Shown piece by piece: positions 1 to 7,250 of a DNA stretch of 12,252 bases. This DNA comes from Clostridia bacterium (GTDB lineage Bacteria > Bacillota > Clostridia > RUG12999): the NCBI GenBank assembly GCA_017502065.1, contig JAFVVU010000128.1, forward strand, positions 1 through 12,252, written 5' to 3'. The notes under the pieces were generated by a model, which did not search any database, was not told the origin of the DNA, and saw only the letters and a list, made by a program, of their open reading frames with translations. Within the stretch, counting starts at the first letter, position 1. Each line of letters starts with the position of its first letter. Both the position numbers and the translations under genes were made by a program.

Positions 1-137
1 TGTCCGCCGGTACAGAAAACAATCTCGCCGCAATCGTGATAATGAAGATGAATGGGTTTGTCAGGTAAAAACCTCTCGATATGAATAGGAATGGTATTGA
101 ATTTTTGGTGTTCTTTAAGTGTGGTTTTGGTCTCCAT
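1..137 (-). CDS. AraC-family transcriptional regulator, 5' end only (N-terminal cupin)
   Basis: The reverse strand reads from an ATG at 137 to the window edge without a stop, giving 45 complete codons. The peptide contains HLHYHDCGEIVFCTGG, which fits the start of the AraC-type sugar-sensing cupin: a histidine-rich strand, a conserved Glu, then a turn with Gly-Gly. The DNA-binding half, which would carry two helix-turn-helix motifs, lies outside the window, so the family call rests on this short motif alone. The gene diverges from the SLH surface protein at 279, the usual arrangement for a local regulator of carbohydrate genes. No ribosome binding site precedes the ATG. A near-consensus promoter sits so close that the mRNA may be leaderless. 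No other in-frame ATG occurs in the visible part. It could instead belong to another cupin family. Confidence 0.7.
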   Translation of the reverse strand, partial: METKTTLKEHQKFNTIPIHIERFLPDKPIHLHYHDCGEIVFCTGG

Positions 138-143
138 AATCTG

Positions 144-172
144 ATTATACAATTTTGAAAACGAAAAGTCAA
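144..172 (-). promoter_or_regulatory. Promoter of the partial AraC regulator
   Basis: On the reverse strand, TTGACT (172-167) is separated by exactly 17 bases from TATAAT (149-144). Only six bases separate the -10 box from the ATG at 137. The predicted transcript start, about seven bases after the -10, therefore falls at or next to the start codon. The boxes are seen directly. The start position is inferred. Confidence 0.75.
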
Positions 173-186
173 GCGATATAAGGTGG

Positions 187-216
187 TTGCGAAAAAATAT
201 AGTATCGATTTATACT
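187..216 (+). promoter_or_regulatory. Weak candidate promoter of the SLH surface protein
   Basis: TTGCGA (187-192) and TATACT (211-216) are separated by 18 bases, about 60 bases upstream of the ATG at 279. The match is imperfect in both boxes and the spacing is slightly long, as expected for a promoter that needs an activator. The -10 overlaps a perfect inverted repeat. No better pair was found between 138 and 278. Confidence 0.35.
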
Positions 217-218
217 AT
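199..218. promoter_or_regulatory. Inverted repeat, candidate operator
   Basis: ATAGTAT (199-205) and ATACTAT (212-218) are perfect 7-base inverted repeats with a 6-base spacer. They overlap the candidate -10 of the surface-protein gene in the divergent intergenic region. A dimeric regulator could bind here. No T-run follows, so it is not a terminator. The sequence is A+T-rich, so chance is possible. Confidence 0.35.
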
Positions 219-278
219 TTATTTTTTTAAAAATGATGTAATATTAAACTAATGAAAAGTTAGAGCAGGAGGGCTTTT

Positions 279-3200
279 ATGAAACTGAAAAAATTACTTT
301 GTCTGATGCTTGCGGCAATTTTTGTGTTTGCCACACTGGGAGTATCGGCGGCGAATGAAGAAATTGAAATTTTCCCCGGAGGAGACTGCGAAAGTTATGA
401 GCTTTCCTCGTGGGATACCGGTGCAAGTAAGGAAAGCGGAATTTCGGATGAATTTGTAAAATCGGGGAAATATTCATATAAAATGTCTTATGATTCTCCT
501 GAAGGTACGGGTACGGTTGGTGTAGCTAAATTTGAACCTTTTGAAGGAGCAAATTACACATTTACCGCGTGGGTATATGTTGCAAAAAAGCTTACACCGG
601 AAAGCTATCCGCATATCAATATGATTTTTCAGGACGAAAACTATAAATATATGCAGCGTTCCGACCAGGAGCTTAAAGGTGTACAGGAAGGGAAATGGTA
701 TGAAGTTACAGTAAGCGGCACAGCACCTGCCGGCGCTGTTTATCTGCGACTTCAGGCGCGTATGAATCAGGGCGGAACATATTACTGGGACGATGCTTCT
801 CTTAAAGTAAGCGGCGATAAGAAAATAATGCAGGCTTATCGTGAAAAATTGGCACAGGAGCAGCTCCTTATTGATGAAGCAAATGCTTCTCTTAAAGCAC
901 AGACCGATGTGGTTTTTGCAACTGAAATGATTGAAGGCACAAACCTTCTTAAAAACACAAGCTTTGAAGAAGGTGAAGGCGCAAAAGCGATAAACTGGAA
1001 TGGTTACCAGAGCAAATGGGGAGAAATAACCACAAGAACAGACGAGGAAGCACGCACAGGCGAGTACAGTATTAAGATTGATACGCGCGGAAGCAGCCTT
1101 GCACCAAATGGTCCTTTTGTAAGTCAAACAATATATATTGAAGACGGACTTATCCCGGGGCAGCAATATGTATTTTCAGCATGGGTAAAAGTAAAGGCTT
1201 ATTCGCGCGGAGCCGGTGCAGAACTTAAAATAGAACCATACAGTGAACGTTACAGCGCAAGCACTACAAAGCTTCCTATAGCGGACACTCAAAGATATAC
1301 ATGGTCGGAAGAAGATCCTAACGGAGAGGAATGGCATCTTCTTCGTACAACACTTATGGTTGATGAAGAAACCAAAATGCTTATATTCCTTATAAGAATG
1401 CGCGGCGAAGGACTTGTGTATTATGATGACGTAACTTTCGGTCTTGCGGATGGCGGCACACGTTTTGATATGTATACAACCCGAGTGTTTAACTATGCTG
1501 AAAAAGGCACCGGTACAGCTGTTGCAAATCTGAACACAGCAGGGTTTGCAATTGAACCGGGTTCAACAATGGAATTTGCACTTAAAGACGGAGATACGGT
1601 GCTTGAGACTGCCTCTCTTCCGGCGGCAGGAACAGTTACATGGAACTTTGATATTAATAAAATGCCCGAGGAATTAAAAGCATATACGGTTGAGGCTACA
1701 TATAAAGATGCAAACGGCAATCCCATTGGTGACAGCATTACAAAACGTGTATATAAAACTCACAGACCTGCAAAACTTGACGAAAACGGTAACTATCTTG
1801 ACGAAAACGGCGAATATTTCTTCCCGGTAATCGGTTACGGTGAGGCGGACGATTTCTGGCAGGAAAGTGAAATTCACGGCATCAATGTGTTTAAACAAAC
1901 AGTGGGGGGACATGACTTTGACATACTTGATGAGGGCATGAATAATATCAAAAAAATGCTTGACGACGGACTCAAAGCGGGCGTTAAGTTCTGTATCCAG
2001 TTTGGTGCAGGAGAGCCTAATGCATATCCGGGCAGATCACAGGAGTTAATGGAAGCTTTTCTTGATAAATGTGCAAACCATCCGGCAATATTTGCGTATT
2101 TCCTCATTGATGAGGTGTCGCTTAAAATCAGCAGCACAGCAAAAATCAAAACATATGACTATATGGAATACTGGCTTGAACAAAGCTATATACAGGTAAG
2201 AAAAAAGGACACGGTTAACCCGATTTATCTTCTTGATACAGAAGAAAGAAGATGGATGGAACGTTCATCACGTATTGGTGACATATTTGCAACTGACCCG
2301 TATCCGAGAACAGAAGAAAAACTTCCGGGATACGCATATCAGCGTGCACGCTGGTCGACAATCGGTAATAATTTTGAAACCCCCAATGCAGTAATCGTAC
2401 AGATGACACCGTTTGCAGGCGGCTACAGACCGACACCTACAGCAATCCGTCATCAGTACTATCAGGCGTTCTGGGGCGGTGCAAAAATGCTTGGTTTCTT
2501 CTCACTCACAGGCGCGCCCGATATGACGCTTGAATCAATCAAGGACGACCCGGTAAGATATGAAGAGCTTTGTAAATTCTATAACACGGGCGAACAGCAG
2601 ATTGCATTTGAACATTTTACAACACCTGATACAACGCTTATTGCAAACTGGCAGGAAGCTGATGTTTGGTACAGAATGTGGAGAGATAAAAACGGTCAGG
2701 ATTATCTCCTTATTATGAATATGAAAGCCGAAGAAAATGAAGCAACGGGAAAACTTGTTTCCAATAACGGCAAGGTTTCGTTTGACGGGTATACAGCAGA
2801 GCTTGTAAACGGCGCAGATATGCCGAGCTCGCTTTCATCTTCCGATAATACATTTACAGTAAAAATGCCAAGCATCGGCGTAGGCCTTTATAAACTCACA
2901 CCAGACAATGAACTTGACCTTACAAAGCTTTCTAAAGATGTATATGCAGACATCGCAGGCTACACTTGGGCAAAAACCGAAATTGAAACTCTTGCAATGC
3001 GTGATATTGTAAATGAAATAGCGGGCGGCTTTGCACCGGGAGAAAACATCACAAGAGCAGACTTTGCAGGTTTCCTTATCCGCTCACTCGGACTTACAGC
3101 CGATGCAAGTTCTACATTTGATGATATTGACCCGAACCACTACTATGCTAAAGAAATTGCAATGGGCAGGGCACTCGGAATATTGACGGGCGTAGGCAAC

Positions 3201-3500
3201 AACCTTTATAACCCGGATGAAGCAATTTCACGTCAGGACGTAATGACAATCTGTGCACGTGGTATGGAAATAGCCGAGGTTCTTGATACAACAGGCTCAC
3301 TCGTTCGTCTGAACAGTTTTACAGACAGCAATCTGTTTGCAGACTATGCGGCACTTCATGCATCAAAAATGGTAATTGAAGGCATAGTAAAGGGTAACCC
3401 CGACCAGACAATCAATCCGCTCGGCAATACTTCGCGTGCGGAAGCGGCTGTAATGATGTATCGCATTATCTATAAAGGACAGGTTAAAACAAAAGCGTAA
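279..3500 (+). CDS. Secreted SLH-anchored multidomain protein with CBM-like modules and a glycosidase-like barrel
   Basis: The 1073-residue protein begins with a signal peptide: lysines at 2, 4 and 5, a hydrophobic core, and probable cleavage after Ala24 or Ala25. Two jelly-roll modules follow at about 30-180 and 220-395. Both have the CBM4/9-like pattern of an N-terminal acidic 'SFEE/CES' turn, 'FTAWV/FSAWV' and a closing 'YYWDD/VYYDD'. An Ig-like linker covers about 395-500. A TIM-barrel-like region at about 505-790 opens with 'YFFPVIGYG' and has 'FLIDEV' with Glu612 as a possible acid/base residue. I could not identify a second catalytic Glu. A beta-sandwich end reaches about 880. Three SLH repeats (about 888-945, 947-1000 and 1014-1070) would bind pyruvylated wall polymer. 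AGGAGGG at 267-273 supports this start. The likely role is surface binding or cleavage of polysaccharide, with unknown substrate and catalysis unproven. Confidence 0.85.
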   Translation: MKLKKLLCLMLAAIFVFATLGVSAANEEIEIFPGGDCESYELSSWDTGASKESGISDEFVKSGKYSYKMSYDSPEGTGTVGVAKFEPFEGANYTFTAWVYVAKKLTPESYPHINMIFQDENYKYMQRSDQELKGVQEGKWYEVTVSGTAPAGAVYLRLQARMNQGGTYYWDDASLKVSGDKKIMQAYREKLAQEQLLIDEANASLKAQTDVVFATEMIEGTNLLKNTSFEEGEGAKAINWNGYQSKWGEITTRTDEEARTGEYSIKIDTRGSSLAPNGPFVSQTIYIEDGLIPGQQYVFSAWVKVKAYSRGAGAELKIEPYSERYSASTTKLPIADTQRYTWSEEDPNGEEWHLLRTTLMVDEETKMLIFLIRMRGEGLVYYDDVTFGLADGGTRFDMYTTRVFNYAEKGTGTAVANLNTAGFAIEPGSTMEFALKDGDTVLETASLPAAGTVTWNFDINKMPEELKAYTVEATYKDANGNPIGDSITKRVYKTHRPAKLDENGNYLDENGEYFFPVIGYGEADDFWQESEIHGINVFKQTVGGHDFDILDEGMNNIKKMLDDGLKAGVKFCIQFGAGEPNAYPGRSQELMEAFLDKCANHPAIFAYFLIDEVSLKISSTAKIKTYDYMEYWLEQSYIQVRKKDTVNPIYLLDTEERRWMERSSRIGDIFATDPYPRTEEKLPGYAYQRARWSTIGNNFETPNAVIVQMTPFAGGYRPTPTAIRHQYYQAFWGGAKMLGFFSLTGAPDMTLESIKDDPVRYEELCKFYNTGEQQIAFEHFTTPDTTLIANWQEADVWYRMWRDKNGQDYLLIMNMKAEENEATGKLVSNNGKVSFDGYTAELVNGADMPSSLSSSDNTFTVKMPSIGVGLYKLTPDNELDLTKLSKDVYADIAGYTWAKTEIETLAMRDIVNEIAGGFAPGENITRADFAGFLIRSLGLTADASSTFDDIDPNHYYAKEIAMGRALGILTGVGNNLYNPDEAISRQDVMTICARGMEIAEVLDTTGSLVRLNSFTDSNLFADYAALHASKMVIEGIVKGNPDQTINPLGNTSRAEAAVMMYRIIYKGQVKTKA
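1776..1817 (+). repeat. Tandem 21-base repeat encoding LDENGNY-LDENGEY
   Basis: Two adjacent 21-base units (1776-1796 and 1797-1817) match at 18 of 21 positions and encode residues 500-513. They lie just before the 'FFPVIGYG' strand that opens the barrel. It resembles an in-frame duplication of one linker turn, with no sign of longer expansion. Confidence 0.7.
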
Positions 3501-3509
3501 ATAAATTTT

Positions 3510-3538
3510 AAAATCCTCCTTTACGGGAGGATTTTTTT
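3510..3538 (+). terminator. Rho-independent terminator of the SLH protein gene
   Basis: AAAATCCTCC (3510-3519) pairs perfectly with GGAGGATTTT (3526-3535) around the six-base loop TTTACG. Seven T's (3532-3538) follow on the 3' side. It begins 10 bases after the TAA at 3498-3500. The loop also provides the best -35 element for the next operon. Confidence 0.9.
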
Positions 3539-3548
3539 GTGCTATAAT
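3520..3548 (+). promoter_or_regulatory. Extended -10 promoter of the flavodoxin-transporter operon
   Basis: TATAAT (3543-3548) is preceded by TGC, an extended -10 (TGn) motif. TTTACG (3520-3525), matching four of six -35 positions, lies exactly 17 bases upstream within the terminator loop. The predicted transcript start is near 3555, giving a leader of about 33 bases before the ATG at 3588. Confidence 0.7.
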
Positions 3549-3587
3549 ATAAAAGTTATGGAATAGAATAATATCAGGGTGATATAT

Positions 3588-4115
3588 ATGAAAACAATAG
3601 TAGTTTACAAATCAAAATACGGCAGTGCAAAAACCTATGCAAACTGGATTGCGCAGGAACTGGGATGCACGGCAGAGAATGTGAAAAACATATCTGTAAA
3701 AGATCTTATGCAGTATGACAAAATAGTATACGGCGGCGGTCTTTATGCCGAAATAATAGGCGGACTTTTTCTTATAACAAAAAATATTGACCTTTTGAAG
3801 AATAAGAAAATTGCCGTTTATTCATGCGGAATTACACCGCTCGATTGCAGAGATTATTACGATAAAATGGTAATTGAGAAAAATTTTAAAAACGGAGTGC
3901 CGGAAAATGTAAAGGTTTTCAATTTTATGGGTAAAATGATAATGGATGAGCTTACGCTTGTTCACCGCAGCGCACTTAAAACACTTAAGAAAATAATGTC
4001 GTCAAAAGAAAATCCCACAGAAATGGAAAAATTGCTTGTTGACCTGTGTGATGCTGATGGTGATTTTATGGATAAAGAGTCAATAAAAGACTTAGTTGAT
4101 TACATAAGAAATTAG
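3588..4115 (+). CDS. Flavodoxin-like protein (flavodoxin / HemG-like fold)
   Basis: The 175-residue cytoplasmic protein opens with beta-strand 'TIVVYKSKYGSAKTYA', the flavodoxin FMN phosphate-binding loop with its Ser/Thr/Gly pattern. 'YDKIVYGGGLYAEIIGG' would be the second FMN-contacting loop. It resembles the flavodoxin-domain group that includes HemG-type protoporphyrinogen oxidases. The redox partner is unknown, and no heme genes are adjacent. I chose the ATG at 3588 because AGGGTG (3576-3581) ends six bases before it. A GTG at 3579 lies inside that binding site. It is the first gene of a close-packed operon: the stop TAG (the only TAG end in the window) is followed 11 bases later by the transporter start. 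Function beyond FMN binding is inference. Confidence 0.8.
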   Translation: MKTIVVYKSKYGSAKTYANWIAQELGCTAENVKNISVKDLMQYDKIVYGGGLYAEIIGGLFLITKNIDLLKNKKIAVYSCGITPLDCRDYYDKMVIEKNFKNGVPENVKVFNFMGKMIMDELTLVHRSALKTLKKIMSSKENPTEMEKLLVDLCDADGDFMDKESIKDLVDYIRN

Positions 4116-4126
4116 GGGGAATTACA

Positions 4127-5494
4127 ATGCAAAGGGAAAAATTTTCATCAAGACTTGGGTTTATACTCATTTCGGCAGGATGCGCAATAGGACTTGGAAA
4201 TGTGTACCGCTTTCCTATTATAACAGGTGCATACGGCGGTGCGCTGTTTGTACTTATTTATATTGCGTTTCTGCTTTTACTCGGACTTCCGATAATGACA
4301 ATGGAGCTTGCGGTAGGAAGAGGAAGTCAGAGAAGTATTGCATCATCTTTTGATGTGCTTGAGAAAAAAGGACAAAAATGGCACTGGTTTAAATATTTCG
4401 GTATGGCGGGTAACTATCTTCTTATGATGTTTTATACCACCATTTCCGGCTGGATGCTTATTTATTTTGTGAAATACTTAAACGGCTCAATCCTGCAGTA
4501 TGAAACTGCCAAGCAGCTCGGCGAAGTATTTGGCAGCGTTGTTGCTGACCCCGTAACGCTTATCATAGCGGCGGCTGTTGTTATTGTAAGCTGTTTTGCT
4601 ATATGCTCGCTCGGACTTCAGAAGGGTGTTGAAAAAATCACAAAAGTGATGATGCTTGCACTGCTTGTTCTTATGGTAGGACTTGCGGTATATTCCTGCA
4701 CTCTTTCAAATGCGGCAGAAGGCCTTAAATTCTATCTTGTTCCGAATACAGTAGGTATACAGCAGCACGGTATATGGACAGTAATTTCAGCTGCAATGGG
4801 ACAATCCTTCTTTACTCTCAGTATCGGTATTGGTTCAATTGCAATTTTCGGAAGCTACATCGGAAAGGACAGAAGTCTTCCTGGGGAAGCCCTTACAATA
4901 CTTTCACTTGATACTTTTGTGGCGCTTGTTTCGGGTCTTATAATTTTCCCGGCATGCTTTACCTATAACGGAGGAGTAACTGCGGATGCATCAACTGTTG
5001 GTGCAAGCTTTTTATTCACAACCCTGTCAAGCATTTTCAATGCAATGCCGGCAGGACGAATTATAGGTATACTGTTCTTTATATTCATGGCGTTTGCGGC
5101 ACTTTCAACAGTTATTGCAGTGTTTGAAAACATTGTTTCGTTCTGGCTTGAGCTCACAAAATTAAGCCGCCGCAAGATTGCAATAATAAACATAATTCTT
5201 ATGCTGGTGCTTTCACTTCCGTGTATTTTCGGATTTAATATCTGGGAATCTGTAACAATTTTCGGAAAAGGAATTATGGACCTTGAAGACTTTACGGTTT
5301 CAAACGTACTTCTTCCGCTCGGAAGCCTTGTGTATGTATTGTTCTGTACAACCCGTTACGGCTGGGGATGGAACAAATATTTTGATGAGGTAAACACAGG
5401 AAAAGGTATGAAACTTCCGAAATGGCTTAAACCGTATCTTTCATATGTTCTTCCTGTTATAATAATTGTTGTATTTATAATGTCGGTAATATAA
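4127..5494 (+). CDS. NSS (SNF) family sodium-dependent amino-acid-type transporter
   Basis: The 455-residue integral membrane protein belongs to the neurotransmitter:sodium symporter family. TM1 carries 'AIGLGNVYRFP', the family signature around the unwound substrate/Na+ site, with the Asn and Arg kept and Tyr where most bacterial members have Trp. 'GLPIMTMELAVGR' follows at TM2. 'FAALSTVIAVFENIVSF' matches the TM8 segment that supplies the second Na+ site (Ala, Ser, Thr). I count about 11 hydrophobic segments, as in the 11-TM bacterial subgroup that includes Tyt1, rather than the 12 of LeuT. The substrate is probably an amino acid or a related amine, but cannot be read directly. GGGGGA (4115-4120) sets the start and touches the previous stop. 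Its neighbours are flavodoxin-like and YitT-type genes. Confidence 0.9.
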   Translation: MQREKFSSRLGFILISAGCAIGLGNVYRFPIITGAYGGALFVLIYIAFLLLLGLPIMTMELAVGRGSQRSIASSFDVLEKKGQKWHWFKYFGMAGNYLLMMFYTTISGWMLIYFVKYLNGSILQYETAKQLGEVFGSVVADPVTLIIAAAVVIVSCFAICSLGLQKGVEKITKVMMLALLVLMVGLAVYSCTLSNAAEGLKFYLVPNTVGIQQHGIWTVISAAMGQSFFTLSIGIGSIAIFGSYIGKDRSLPGEALTILSLDTFVALVSGLIIFPACFTYNGGVTADASTVGASFLFTTLSSIFNAMPAGRIIGILFFIFMAFAALSTVIAVFENIVSFWLELTKLSRRKIAIINIILMLVLSLPCIFGFNIWESVTIFGKGIMDLEDFTVSNVLLPLGSLVYVLFCTTRYGWGWNKYFDEVNTGKGMKLPKWLKPYLSYVLPVIIIVVFIMSVI

Positions 5495-5504
5495 GGTGAA
5501 AGCT

Positions 5505-5546
5505 ATGACAAAAACAAAATCAGTGCTCCTTACAATAATCTGAACA
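5505..5546 (+). other. In-frame upstream extension of the YitT gene interrupted by TGA
   Basis: An ATG at 5505 has a good ribosome binding site (AAGGTGA, 5493-5499), 11 bases after the transporter stop. It is in frame with the YitT coding region, but codon 13 is TGA (5541-5543). The 12 codons read MTKTKSVLLTII, which looks like the start of the first YitT membrane helix. The next ATG, at 5547, follows the stop by three bases. This is a nonsense mutation, a sequencing error, or a short leader ORF with re-initiation. Confidence 0.6.
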
Positions 5547-6341
5547 ATGATAACAGCAATGGGGATAGGGGTGTTTCTCACACCGAATATGATAGTCGGC
5601 GGCGGGGCATCCGGTCTTGCAACAATACTGTTTCATACAATCCGCCTCCAGCCCGGTATCGGCTTTTTTGCAATCAACCTTGTTTTCCTGATAATCGGAT
5701 TCAGGGTGTTGGGCAAAGAATTTGTGCTTAAAACCCTATTTGGCACATTTATTCTGTCTGTATTTGTTGAAGTGTTCACACTTATTCCTATACATACGGA
5801 AAATGTAATGCTGGCAACAATTTTCGGCGGTGTACTTTATGGTATCGGTATCGGACTTGCGTTTGCATCAGGGGCATCAACCGGCGGTACGGACATACTC
5901 GGCAGGATTCTGCAGTCGAAATTTGCGTTTCTGCCGATAGGAAAACTCCTGCTTTTTGTGGACGGTATTATAATCCTTGTTTCGCTTATAATATTTAAAA
6001 ATATTGAGCTTACACTTTATGGCATAATCGCACTTTTTATTTCAAGCTATACAATAGACCTTGTTATAAGCAAGCTCAACGTGTCAAGGCTTACGTTTGT
6101 AATAACGGATTTTGGCGATGAAATTGCGGACAAACTTGTATCCACATCACCGAGAGGGGTTACCCTTATTGATGTAAAAGGTGTATATACCAACAGTCCG
6201 AAACAAATGCTGTTTTGTGCTCTTAAAGAAAGTGAAGCGGAAGAATTCCAGAAGAAAATTCTTGCAATTGATGAACATGCGTTTATTGTATTTTCGGAAT
6301 CGCAGCGTATAAAAGGAAACGGATTTTATCTGTATAAATAA
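5547..6341 (+). CDS. YitT-family membrane protein (DUF161/DUF2179), N-terminus disrupted by a TGA
   Basis: The open part encodes 264 residues. It has 'FLTPNMIVGGGASGLATIL', the conserved first loop of YitT proteins, then about five hydrophobic helices, and a soluble C-terminal DUF2179-type domain from about residue 175. That domain contains 'SPRGVTLIDVKGVYTN' and an 'ALKESEAEEF' helix. YitT proteins are putative inner-membrane transporters of unknown substrate. From this ATG the first helix is short and no ribosome binding site is visible. Counting from the ATG at 5505 gives 278 codons, nearer the usual family length, with an in-frame TGA at codon 13. The body is intact and looks under selection. 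Translation may depend on re-initiation, or the gene may be a recent pseudogene. The HAD gene starts 11 bases after its stop. Confidence 0.8.
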   Translation: MITAMGIGVFLTPNMIVGGGASGLATILFHTIRLQPGIGFFAINLVFLIIGFRVLGKEFVLKTLFGTFILSVFVEVFTLIPIHTENVMLATIFGGVLYGIGIGLAFASGASTGGTDILGRILQSKFAFLPIGKLLLFVDGIIILVSLIIFKNIELTLYGIIALFISSYTIDLVISKLNVSRLTFVITDFGDEIADKLVSTSPRGVTLIDVKGVYTNSPKQMLFCALKESEAEEFQKKILAIDEHAFIVFSESQRIKGNGFYLYK

Positions 6342-6352
6342 ACGGAGGAACA

Positions 6353-7174
6353 ATGGATAAATTCAGTGGTATACTGCTTTGTACCGACCTTGACGGTACA
6401 GTGCTTGACAGCAGTAAAAATGTATCAAAAGAAAATCTTGATGCAATTGAATATTTTAAATCTAACGGCGGACTTTTTACATTCATAACGGGCAGAATGC
6501 CTATGACATCAAAGAAAATCTGCGCGGTGCTCAATCCCAATGTGCCGTACGGATGTATCAACGGCGGCGGTATTTATGACCACCGTAAAAACGAAATGTT
6601 GTGGATGACGCACTTGCCGCGAACAGCACTTGAGCTTATGGACCTTGTGTACGAAACAATGCCCGATGTGGGAATGCTCGTGGATGCACCGGATGTTGTA
6701 TACTTCAGCCGTGACAATGCGGCAATGAAAAAGTTCAGAAAAATTGTGGAGCTTCCTGATTTATTCAAGCATCATAACGACGTAACTGAGCCGATTGCAA
6801 AGATAATTTTCACACATGACGATGAAGAACGTATGGCGGTTCTTATAAAGCTGTTGAATTCTCATCCGCTTGCCGGTGAATTTGATTTTATACGTTCCGC
6901 GCGTGATTTGTACGAGATTTTGCCTAAAGGCAACAGCAAAGGCGCCGTCCTTGAAAGAATGGCGGATATGCTTGGCGTAAGTATGGATAAAACAATTGCC
7001 GTGGGCGATTATGATAATGATATTTCAATGATTCGTGCGGCAAAAGTAGGATATGCCGTTGCAAATGCAAGTGAGGGAGCAAAGGCGGCAGCGGATATTA
7101 TTACCGTAAGCAATAATGAACACGCCATTGCAAAAATAATAGACGACCTCGACAAAAGGAAAATTGAAATATAA
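6353..7174 (+). CDS. Cof-type HAD-superfamily phosphatase (HAD-IIB)
   Basis: The 273-residue cytoplasmic hydrolase has all four HAD motifs. Motif I is 'CTDLDGTVLDS' with the nucleophile Asp12 and Asp14. Motif II is Thr in 'FITGRM'. Motif III is Lys196 in 'GNSKG'. Motif IV is 'GDYDND' with Asp219 and Asp223 for Mg2+. The central alpha/beta cap and length fit the Cof/YidA group, which dephosphorylates sugar phosphates, flavin phosphates and similar small molecules with broad specificity. The actual substrate is not deducible. GGAGG (6344-6348) sets the start, 11 bases after the YitT stop. It is the last gene of the operon, and the rpsF promoter begins five bases beyond its stop. No hairpin terminator separates the two transcription units, so read-through into rpsF is possible. 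Confidence 0.9.
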   Translation: MDKFSGILLCTDLDGTVLDSSKNVSKENLDAIEYFKSNGGLFTFITGRMPMTSKKICAVLNPNVPYGCINGGGIYDHRKNEMLWMTHLPRTALELMDLVYETMPDVGMLVDAPDVVYFSRDNAAMKKFRKIVELPDLFKHHNDVTEPIAKIIFTHDDEERMAVLIKLLNSHPLAGEFDFIRSARDLYEILPKGNSKGAVLERMADMLGVSMDKTIAVGDYDNDISMIRAAKVGYAVANASEGAKAAADIITVSNNEHAIAKIIDDLDKRKIEI

Positions 7175-7178
7175 GGTA

Positions 7179-7207
7179 TTGACAAACGGAAAAAATTAGT
7201 GTATAAT
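7179..7207 (+). promoter_or_regulatory. Perfect-consensus promoter of the rpsF-ssb-rpsR operon
   Basis: TTGACA (7179-7184), a 17-base spacer and TATAAT (7202-7207) match the vegetative sigma consensus at every position. The predicted transcript start near 7214 gives a leader of about 59 bases before the rpsF ATG. This strength suits a ribosomal protein operon. Confidence 0.92.
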
Positions 7208-7213
7208 TTTAAA

Positions 7214-7250
7214 TTGGCTATAAATCCTTGCTGTAAATTTATACAGCCAA
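7214..7250 (+). promoter_or_regulatory. Structured rpsF leader, candidate S6:S18 autoregulatory element
   Basis: TTGGCT (7214-7219) pairs with AGCCAA (7245-7250), and ATAAAT (7220-7225) pairs with ATTTAT (7237-7242), leaving a two-base bulge (AC, 7243-7244) on the 3' strand. A competing hairpin, GCTGTA (7230-7235) with TACAGC (7242-7247), uses the same 3' strand. In many bacteria the S6:S18 complex binds an rpsF leader hairpin to repress translation. The element here has the right place and size, but I cannot confirm that it fits the conserved S6:S18 motif. Confidence 0.5.

Noticed and set aside
793..897. A 15-base direct repeat (793-807 and 883-897)
   Set aside because: Both copies encode a short Ala-Ser-Leu-Lys stretch in the same frame, 90 bases apart, with no flanking similarity. 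Chance codon reuse is the simplest explanation.
474..1166. A 230-codon open frame on the reverse strand inside the surface-protein gene
   Set aside because: It is fully antisense to a well-supported domain-containing gene, has Cys/Phe/Ile-rich low-quality composition and no convincing start site. It is a shadow of codon usage on the plus strand.
3579..3587. GTG start for the flavodoxin-like protein
   Set aside because: The GTG lies within the AGGGTG ribosome binding site that serves the ATG at 3588.
5541..5543. TGA reassigned to an amino acid in this organism
   Set aside because: Only one in-frame TGA occurs across more than ten genes, and tryptophan and glycine use normal codons throughout. 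Selenocysteine is also unlikely, because the site is in a hydrophobic helix rather than a redox motif.
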